From: Punica granatum
Lineage: Eukaryota; Streptophyta; Magnoliopsida; Myrtales; Lythraceae
Direction of reading: 5' to 3'
DNA length: 64,000 nt
NCBI RefSeq assembly: GCF_007655135.1
Contig: NC_045129.1
Span: 27,129,391 to 27,193,390 of the forward strand
The notes beneath the pieces are model-generated. The model saw only the letters and a program-made list of their open reading frames with translations. It did no database searches and was not told the DNA's origin. This document shows positions 54,833 through 64,000 of the stretch, one piece after another (positions within the stretch are counted from its first letter, which is position 1; each line of letters begins with the position of its first letter). The translations under genes and the position numbers were made by a program.

Positions 54833-57116
54833 TGTACGGACCCGAATGCGCTCTCGTCGGGGCTAGCATGCACGCTTTTGGATCGCGCGACTTGGGAGTG
54901 TCCACCATCTCGGGGATGCATAACGGATACGCGTGAGAAGGAGTCACCACTTACCATTTTATGACCTGAAGGTCGAGGGTCGGTAAGTTACTGGGTCTAG
55001 GGGTAGTGATACACTTAGTTTTGCTAAGGCATTGGTCTGTGCAGAATCGGAAGTCAGAGTTCGGGTGTTCACTTTATGTGCGGGCCTACATCCCGCATGC
55101 CCTTTCGGTACTCTAACTTGCTAGGCTTGCATGTTTTAATTATTTACCGTGTGAATTAAGCTGTGCTCGACTTACACATTTTGACACTGAAAATTCGGTG
55201 AATTAAACGATGTCGGTTGAGAAGCCGAGAGAGAAGTAGGCCCATATGTCGGGTATCGGTTCACTATCTTACGTTATAGTTCATCAAACCATGGTGGTTG
55301 AATTCCTGTGTGAATCGAAACCGCGAGACCTTGGGATTACTTTTATTTGGGCAAGCATTGGACCGATTCGATTAGTTCGACTCTCGAACCTTTCGCTCAC
55401 CAACTGGGATTCTTACAGAAATGAATGTACAAAATAAAGTCCTTACAGTGTGCTCTCAAAATAATACAACAAATTACAAATTACAAATGGTTGAATCCCA
55501 GTTGGTTCGTTTCCGGTTATTACTCCGCTCTGCTCGCCATGAATTTGGGAAAAATACCGAAAACGGAATTAATCTGCGCTTTCTGTTGAACCCTGTGATC
55601 GATTAGAGCGTTGAACCCCATTTGTGATACGTCCTATAGGTCAGGCTCGATCCGCATGGACAAACACGTGCAGAAGAATAACAAGCAGCATGCAGGACAA
55701 TCAAGGTGTTTGCATTTGCCAAGTTTACGTGAATTATCCAGTTGTTAGCCCGGGGTATTTTGGCATGTAAATCCTACCTTAAACAAACAAATGCGTGCAA
55801 GACATTTTGCATTCGGCTTTTCTTTTTTAGAACCCGACAGATATGATGCTTGTAGTCAAGTCTCGGATGTGTGGATTGCTTTTAAAGTTATTATGTATTG
55901 TGATACTGCAATAACACTGAATACACTAAACTCGTAATTTGACTCTAGATTTGAAACCTAGAGTTCTATCTAACCATTGTCTAGTGTTTGGTTAAGTCGA
56001 CTGTACGATTAGTCAGATAATTGTGTTTTGATTCAGACTACCTGACTAAGTACCCAAAACTATGCAGATGAACCTGCACTTGAACAGGTAACCCATTTTT
56101 ATCCTAATACTATAGTATTTCTATCAAGCTAACCCCTAGGGTGTCACCATATTGCAAAATGACGATTCTGCCCTTAACTTGAAAATTTGTTTTCAGAAAA
56201 GAGAGACAGCGCAATGCGGGCCACCTCGACCTGTAACCGGTACCAACCAATTCCCTGGATTTTTCGGGGTTATGCAAGAACCTTGAAAAAGCCAAATATC
56301 CAGTTGATCTACCGGAAGTGGTCTAGAAAGAACTTCTGTATTTCGACTTGAATTACCTGAAATTAGGTAAAACTCAAGTTAAAACACACAAGTCTTTCTG
56401 AGATGTCCATGTTACATCGAATCGCGCGTCTCGGATTTGAAAATATGTAAATTTTGAAAAGAGCATTAATCGTGTGAGCGTCTCGATTAACCCATTCGTG
56501 GAATTAGTACTTAAGGATTATGGCCAAATGCATTAAATGTAAGGGTTATAAATTGAATGAAAATGATTCGTGAATCGGCGACCAAGACAGGTCCAGAAAG
56601 GTCGAGAATAATTTGGTTAAAATGACCAAAATACTCTCGACACCCAAATGGCCCCGAAAGAATCATCAACTTCCGAATCCATGCATTTTGCTTAGGAAAT
56701 TGCAATTACACAAAATCCAAGAAACGAACTCAAATCGGGCTAAGGAAAATACATGTGACCCGAATTGGCTCAAGAGGCCCTCAGCCTCTTCCCCTAAAGG
56801 ATGGCCGAGAGGTCTCCTGACCCAAGTCGGGTTTCGTGGAGTTTCCTCGTCCCGTTTTAAATTGTTTATCGCATGCTCAAATGTAAAACACGATGAACAA
56901 CACATATTTTACAAAAGTTGGTATCACCATGATTTGATTAACACATTTAAACATGCAAACACGCACAAACATGTTACTTAAGGAATCGATAAAATGATAC
57001 CAATTTCATGGAATGTTGAAAAATATAACAAACTCGAGAAGCAACTTGAATTGGGATAAGAAGACCGCTCCTTGCCCAAAAAGAGTAGAAGAGCATTCGG
57101 TCATCTTACTAGAGGT
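54833..57116 (-). repeat. A4: antisense family A LTR, from its outer end
   Basis: It starts TGTACGGACCCG, the reverse of an LTR end, with no primer site before it. It is therefore the outer edge of a minus-strand element inserted into the A3 array. It carries the U5 hairpins (55080) and matches A1 LTR 24491 back to about 22330. About 200 bp around 56100-56450 have no counterpart in the A1 LTR. Interrupted at 57117 by A5. Confidence 0.8.
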
Positions 57117-60100
57117 TGTCAGCACCCCATTTTGACTCACCAATTCAAATAACATTATCAGCAATGATCCAGGCCACGATTTGAGTAGGAGCACAAAATA
57201 CGGGCTCCACAGAGCAAGATATCATTATTCATTCTCAAGTCAGCAAGAGAAAGCAAATGATATGGGCGAACAACATAAGAACTTCCTAGGTCATCTAGAG
57301 CCAACAAAGCACGAAGAAGCCAAACAATTCCGAAACCGGCATTTTTCAGAATACATTGCGAATAGTTCTATTTTCCAGTAGTTCGCTCGACCATCAGAAA
57401 ATAGCCAATATTGGACTCCAAAAATTCACATCAGTGCTAAACAGATGAAAAGTGTTTTCAAACGCATTTCGCAAATTATCTGCTCTATATAGAACAACTT
57501 TATGTATACATACAACTTTTCAATGAAAGTCCAAAAATGTTGGTTTCTCAGAGAAAAGTTAATTCCAAATGTCAGATGCGTTCATACCCCACAATTATGC
57601 AAAGCATGAGTAGTACTTCAGATTGTCTCTTGGAAGCCACACTGACACTTCAAATGACTTCCAAGCGACATAACAAGCATACCCTTCTTCGGAAATGCGT
57701 GACTGAGACCGATCTGACGGAATAACGGCAAACGAAGTTGACCCTGCATTGCCTTGAAAACTCTAGCGGGCAGACATAATTGGGCAAAACAGGCAGCAAA
57801 ACCCTTTTTAGTTTCCCAAGTAACCTCCGAGGAGTATAAAAGGTCATTTTCAGTGGAAATCCATATTCGGATGTCCTTTTTGTGAAAACTTGACGCCGGA
57901 TGCCTACCCTACACAATGCTAGCCAGTCTAAGGCTTAATGTGGAATCGTCAGACTGAATTACACAACTCATCTAAGCCTCCCGAGCAGTGCTTTAAAGGT
58001 CTCAGATGAACTTTTCAAGTCCTTAGAGGTCCAATCTCAACAAACAGATATCACAGTAATCTCCGAAGCGCCCAAGCAACTCAGAAAGCAATCTGAGAAA
58101 TCCAGTTTTGGCCTCCTAGGACGTCTCCGACTCCACATTTGCATTACCGGCTTAAGGGTTAATTGTTCACGTTGTCTGACAATTCATGTCAAAATAACCA
58201 ACATGGGATGCAGATACAAGATATGCTGTCAGAAGCGGTTAACTTTTCTCTGGTCACCTGAAACGAGCAAAACCGGCTTCCGAGCCTTGTATAGACCCGA
58301 GGCATTTTTTCACTAAAAGTGCCGATCCTGGGCTCATTAAATCCGTTTTCTCACGTATATTGACAATTCGACGTTTAATTTGAATCACAAGCTTCGAATA
58401 CGCATCCAATCGAGATCTGAACTTTCTCCCGATTTTTCCTCTTTGGCCGTGGGACCCACAGGCAGCCGCAACTTCCCATTCCCGCCTTCTCCTTGCTCTC
58501 TTGCACACTTGCCCCAAAAATATCTAAGTCTTCCAAGATTGCACTCCAACTTCACTTGCATGGCATTAATGCATTTTGGCTCATCTTCATCAAGATACTT
58601 GGCTCATATTCATCCCCATCCTCATTATTAAAAACGACTTTTGCTAATCAAGGGGGATAAGTGTGTCTATTAGCCTTGCCTATATATTGTTCAAGAGTGA
58701 TTAAGCTAATTACTTTTTCACTCTTGCATACTCTCACTAGCTTTCGCCCTCTAGGAATGCTCTCAATTCCTCCTTAGCTCCAGCAGCAAGCATTCAGCTC
58801 CTAGCAACCAAAATCAAGCCAAAACCCTTAGAGTTTAAGTCGGAATCCATGGCATTCACTATTTCGACTTATATCTAAAATTTTCCAAACTTCATGGTTC
58901 ACATGTCTTGGATCCAAGGAGTTCATTTCTGAACTCAGTTTTTTGATTTGGAGTGGTTTGCTCATCATTTCGGATCGATTTCACCATTTTAGGTTTGGAT
59001 CGTGCTCTCGGGTGAACAGTGCACCCGTCACCAGTTCTCACGTCCAGATGCTCGGTGACGCCCTCGCGCGTCTGCCTACGCACGCTCGTCTGCGCCCTCG
59101 CTCCCACTCGTCCGTCACCACGTGTGTTCCTGTGTTCTTCACCGCAAGCTTCGGCGCCCGTGTGCCTCGATGTCCCCTGTATGCATGCTTGCACATGCAT
59201 GCACGTCCGCACGTCCTCGACATCCAGCTTGCTCGCTCGCGCCCGCTTGCTCGCCCGCGCCTGCCCCGCCCGTCCAACCTCGCGTCTGACGTCCTGCCAC
59301 GCCCGTGCACGTCCGAGCACGCCCTGCCGCACGTCCTAGCTTGCCCGAACGTGTAGCCCGTGCACCCGAACATCCTTCCAAGGGTTCAACCGAGTCACCC
59401 GACTCTCAAACACTTTCCCGACTCTTTCCTCGTATCCCGAGGCTAGGTATAACATTCTCGACTTAGAGAAGTTATGTCTTTTTACATTTTATTGCATGTT
59501 TATGGAGTTATAAGGTGTATCAAGCATGCTCACTTGCAAGATTACATTTTTATGCACTTTTATGTTATATTATGCATGTTTATCATCGATTAACATGTCA
59601 ACATGTCGGGAAACGCTTGGATCGTAGTCGAGAAGAACATTCCGACCGGGGAAAGGCAAGAGAGCTCACGGGTTTGCCTCCAAGGGAGGTGACCGAATGC
59701 TCTTTTGCTCTTTTCGTGCAAGGAATGGTCTTCTTGACCCGATCTGAGTTCGATTCCCGTATTTCATCATGTTTTCCCGCGTGCATGAAGTCGGTATTGT
59801 TTTATCGATTCCTTAAATAACATGTTTGCACATGTTTACATGTTTGAATGTGTTATTCAACTCTTGACAATACCGACTTTTATTAAAATACGTGTTATTT
59901 ATCGTGTTTGTTGTTTGAGCATGCGAGAAATGATTGGAAACGAGATTAGAAAATCTCGTGGAACCCGATTTGGGCCATGTGACCTCTCGGCTTTCTCCAT
60001 GGAGAAGTGGCCGAGAGCCTCATAGACTTATTCAGGTCCCATGAGACTTCCTCTCCCCATTTTAAGTCCGTTCTCAGATTTCGTGTAAATTGTAATTTCC

Positions 60101-60487
60101 TTTACATCGCAAATCTCGTATTAAAATGTCTTTTTGAGCAACATGCATGGATTCGGGTATCGATGATTCTTTCGGGTCCATTCGGTTCCGAGAGTAGTTT
60201 CGGTCATTTGACCAAATTATTCTCGATCCTTATGGAACCATCTTTGTCGCCGAGTCACAAATCGTTTTCAATAAATTAATGCAATCGACGATAATCCTTA
60301 AGCATTAATTTCACGAATGGATTAATCGGGACGCTCACACGGTTAATTTATTCGACTTTAACAACTTTGCACGAATTGGACATTAATCTGTAACTCGCGT
60401 CGACGAATTACAAAACGATGTTAATGCCCTTTTCAAAACTCCCATACTTTAAAATCCAAGACATGCAATACAATGTAACATGGACAT
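57117..60487 (+). repeat. A5: plus-strand family A LTR, lacking its last 1.3 kb
   Basis: It starts TGTCAGCACCCCATTTTG at 57117 and follows the A1 LTR, including TATA (58679), a CG-rich tract (59040-59340) and the conserved stem-loop (59428). It ends at 60487, where A6 starts. It retains the 51-bp segment lost from the A1 5' LTR (57889-57940). Confidence 0.85.
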
Positions 60488-62099
60488 TGTACGGACCCGA
60501 ATGTGGACTCTCGTCGGGGCCCGCATGCGCGTTTTTGGATCGCATGGCTTGAGAGTGTCCACCTTCCCGAGGATGCGTGACGGACACGCGTGAGAAGGAG
60601 TCGCTACTTATCATTTTACAACCCAATGGTCGAGGGCCGATAAGTTACTCGGGTCTAGGGGTATGGAACACCTAGTTTTGCTAAGGCATTGATCTGTCCG
60701 GAATCGGAAAGTCCGAGTTTGGGGGTTCACGTTACCTGCGGGTCTATATCCCGCACGCCCTTTCGGTACTCTAGTTTGCTAGGCTTGCTGTTTGCATTTA
60801 CCACGTGAATTAGGCTGCGCTCGGCGCACACGTTTTGACACCGGAAATTCGGTGAACTAAACGATGTCGGTTTAGAAGCCGAGAGAGAAATAGACCCATG
60901 TGTCGGGGAATCGATTTACAATCTTGCGTTACAGTTCATCAAACTATGATGTTTGAATTCCTGCGTGAATCGGTACCGCGAAATAGTGGGATTACTCTTG
61001 TCTAGGCAAGCATTGGACCGATTCGATTAGTTCGACTCTCGGACCGTTCGCTCACAGAACTAATAGAGCGTTCGCTCAGAAAAACAATAAATACAAATTA
61101 CAAAAAGTCGAATCTCAGTAAGTTCGCTTTCGGTTACTATTCCGCACCAACTCGCCGTGAGTTCAAGGAAACACCGAAAAACTGAAATTCAAGCGCTCTC
61201 AGTGAATGGGGCACTGGACCCCATGACTGATGGCTAGGGCATTGAACCCTAAGTGCAATGCGTCCTATGGGTCGGGCTGGACCCGCATGGACAAGCAATA
61301 GCAGAAAAGTAACAAACAACATGCATATTGCAGACAATGTGTTTGTTATTGCCGAGTTTAAGTGGATTAACAAGTTATTAACCTAGGGGTATTTTGCAAG
61401 GAAATGCCATATGCTAAACAAGCAATCGTGCAAAACATTTTGTATTCAGCTTTGTTTTGAGAACTTGACAAAGAGAGTCAAATCTCGTGTGTGTGGATTG
61501 CTTTTACAGTTGTTCTGTATTGTGACACTGAATTTCCACTGAATTAGCCAAACTCGTGTTTTGTCTCTAGATTTGGAATCTAGAATTCCTCCTAACCATT
61601 ATCTAGTGTTTGGTTAGGTCGAGTGAAAAGTTAATCAGTATTTTGCGTGTTTTCTGACAGAGATAACCACTCTAGTTACCCGAGTCTACGCTAGGATGAC
61701 AGAAACTCATCAGTGGATAAGAAAAGGCTTTGCAGGTGAACCTGCACCTGAACAAGTAGTCCGTTCATATCCTGATACCGTAGTTTTTTTTGTCAAGCTA
61801 ACCCTAGGGGTGTTGCTGAATATTGAAAAGACGATTTTGCCCTTTATTTGAAAATTGTTTTCCGAAAAGGGAAACATCACAGTGTGAGTCACCTCGGCCT
61901 GTAGCCGATGTCGACCAATTCCCTGGATCGTGCAGAGTTGTGCGAGAACCCCGAAAAAGCCAAATAAACGGTTGATCTAATCGGAAGTGATCTAAAAAGA
62001 TCTTTTGTATCATGACCTGAGTTACTAGAAATCAGGTAAAAACTCAAGTTGAGACACAAAAGTCCTTTCTAGACGTCTGTGCTACATCAGACTGCGTGA
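60488..62099 (-). repeat. A6: antisense family A LTR, from its outer end
   Basis: It starts TGTACGGACCCGAATG at 60488 and runs back through the U5 hairpin (60737) to sequence matching A4 56370-56420. It is then cut near 62099 against B5. An exact LTR terminus at 60488 marks an insertion into A5. Confidence 0.8.
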
Positions 62100-64000
62100 G
62101 CCAATGCATCACTCTTCGCTTGTGGCCGGCGTGTCCTTGTGAAAGATGACAAAGAAGATAATGTATTAGGCGATTATGCGGTGGAATATGCGGTAAGAAA
62201 TATGGGGTGGACCCATGGAAAAATCCCTTTTTTGTCCCACCTACGACCCATGGGGTGTCACGTGTGGATGACATTTGTTTCCGGGAATCTGGTCATCACC
62301 ACTCTAGAGTGGTTAAACTGTGGATGGGGGCCACATAAGTATGTTTTCCTTGGTTGCGAGTAGGCATGCACAGCCGTCCTAGGGAAGACTCGAGGAAACC
62401 GGGTCCCTTGAGGACAAGCGAGTCGAACAGGTCTGACAGAACTAATAGAGCGTCGCTAGGACTGTCCTAATGTCCTTTTTGAAGGGTTTGTTCATGTCGG
62501 GAGCCCATTTGTGGGAATGCATTTAAATTAAAGCAAAGCAGAGTTTAAAGAAGATTGCACGTGTTGCCCTAGTGTTTAGTCGGTGGCGACGGCAGAGGAC
62601 GAGTGGGACCCATTCTTTGGTCGGAAGCGCGATGGTGCTGGTGCTTACTGTTGCGGGCAGGTGGGTCATGCTCTGTTTGTGGAGCATTTGTCACTTGCAA
62701 CCTTTGTGAATGAAGGATTAGACTCGCTCCTCGGAGTATCACTTGGATGAATTTGAATCCAAGTCTATTCTGGACTTAAGATGAGCCTGAAAACAGTAAA
62801 TGTGGGGTGTCAAAACTTGAAAGTAATAAATACGAGGCCAAGGCCGAAAGCTGTAAATGCTAGGCCGAGGACCGATGCGGGGCCGAAGCTTGAAAGCAGT
62901 AAATGCAGAGCCGAAGCCCAATGCAGTAAATGCGATAAATGCGGGGCCGAAGCCTGATGTGGGGCTGAAACCCAATGCAGGGCCAAAGCCCAATGCGGGG
63001 CCGAAGCCCAATGCAGTAAAAGCGGGCCCGATAAGAAAGTGCAAGAAATACAAAAGCAAAGGTCAATGCTGAGGAACAACACAGGGCGCTGCAAAGCGGT
63101 GACTCTAATTTGCTTGCGATCTTTGTAGAGGGAAGGTGGGAACTCAGTGTTGAAATCCCAAGGAGCTGGATGAGAGACGTTTGTTGTCTCAATTATGGTC
63201 GTTCAGTATTTAGGCTACCTTCCTGTTGAGGATTTCCTGCAATGGAAAAAGGAAACAATGAAGAAGCATGAGCTATTCACAATTCCAATGCAAAGGTGTA
63301 GGGAAGCGAATTGGCCTGGTAGCTGTCGTGCGAGCACGCCAAGAGACATGCATTGATACGTTGAGCGTGCGTGCATGAGTTGGTGTGAACATATTTGGAC
63401 ATGTGTGAGGCGCACTCGATTGCTGGTAGATGCGCGAGGTCACGCAGAGAGATGTGTGTCCGATCACGCGATGACACTATCTGTTAGGAAGAAGTTATTA
63501 TTGGTTAGTCTCGCCTTAGAAGGTGGGTCGGCACTCGGTCTACAACTCGCCTTGCCATGGAGGAAGGGTGAAGGCCGTAGGTGACCTGCCTGCAAAGGTT
63601 GGCACGACTCGCCTGTCGTGCAGAAATGCGTTGTAGCTGCAAGACAATAAATAAATGAAATGCATGTGATGCGTGAGTTTTGAAAGCTAATGCTGTCTTT
63701 CGCATTAATTCAAAGAGTTTAAAATACAAAGTAGTTTGGAAAATGAAGCCCTAAGTCGATCTTCCATCGCGCTCGGGGCGCAGGTCACCATTACCATAGA
63801 AAGCACCAATTCTAGGCGAAAGCCTAGTGGAGGTATCTATCCTAAGATGGGTGGGGACCTCCACGGGCCCTCTTTCTGGACCTCTCCAGGGCAGCGTTCG
63901 CAAGTGCCAACTCCTAATCGCGTTTCTGTAACTTAGCGCGTGCTTGGGCGAGCTCCCTTTGAAGCTGGCGCTGATCGATGAGTTGCTCAAAGTTGAGAAT
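62100..64000 (-). mobile_element. B5: antisense family B interior, continues beyond window
   Basis: Reverse-complemented, it follows B1 3800-5570. The ORF1 coiled-coil remnant (63850-64000, containing RELAQARAKLQ and a TAG at 63914-63916) comes first. Then come the non-coding interior with the CCATTGCAG acceptor-like site (63238-63250) and the TTTACTGC / GGGCTTCGGCCC array (62790-63030). The CACAAGGACACGCCGGCC segment follows. The left edge is a truncation against A6. No gag or pol. Confidence 0.8.

Noticed and set aside
54833..57116. A4 read as the 5' LTR of A3 after an internal deletion
   Set aside because: There is no primer-binding site next to 54833 and the join is at the exact LTR terminus, which fits an insertion better. 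A deletion ending precisely there cannot be fully excluded.

Overview
The window is a gene-free block of plant repeat DNA built almost entirely from nested LTR retrotransposons. I see no host protein gene, tRNA, rRNA or CRISPR array. The dominant sequences are giant-LTR Ty3/gypsy elements of the Tat/Ogre type: LTRs of 4.5-5 kb, a tRNA-Arg-like primer site TGGCGACTCC(G/A)CTGGGGA, an extra ORF before gag, two RNase H domains and a hypervariable tandem array before the polypurine tract. That lineage is known from flowering plants, so the host is a land plant, most likely an angiosperm. I cannot name the species.

Family names used here: family A has LTR ends TGTCAGC...GTACA, and family B has LTR ends ...GCGCACA. 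Layout: B1 (1-14,461, plus strand, its 5' end outside the window) is a family B element with two nearly identical LTRs and a 6.3-kb interior without gag or pol. Then come an antisense family B LTR piece (B2, 14,462-18,912), a family A LTR tail (A2, 18,913-19,562) and a family B LTR (B3, 19,563-19,972 plus 40,554-44,851). B3 is split by the complete family A element A1 (19,973-40,553, 20.6 kb, target duplication CCCTC). After B3 come an antisense family B LTR piece (B4, 44,852-45,780) and a degenerate minus-strand Ty1/copia element (45,781-53,030). The right part is a cascade of older family A pieces, each starting at an exact LTR terminus inside the previous one: A3 (minus, 53,031-54,832), A4 (minus, from 54,833), A5 (plus, from 57,117) and A6 (minus, from 60,488). 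The window ends in an antisense family B interior (B5, 62,100-64,000) like that of B1.

A1 is the only near-complete coding element. In order it carries a DUF7745/plant-mobile-domain-like ORF1 with three in-frame TAG codons, a gag-protease-G-patch ORF, a probable 191-bp intron, and an intact RT - degenerate RNase H - second RNase H - integrase ORF. A non-coding 3' region, a 15-unit hairpin array and a polypurine tract follow. B1 and B5 keep the cis signals (LTR, primer site, leader, 3' region, polypurine tract) but no gag or pol, so they look like LARD-type non-autonomous partners that an A1-like element could mobilise.

The most interesting structure is not coding. Several unrelated 3' tandem arrays each encode a short stem-loop in nearly every unit. 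The LTRs share conserved hairpins, including a UNCG tetraloop, and a 10-nt copy of the primer-binding site inside U5. Domain names come from reading motifs by eye. LTR identities are by-eye estimates over partial stretches.
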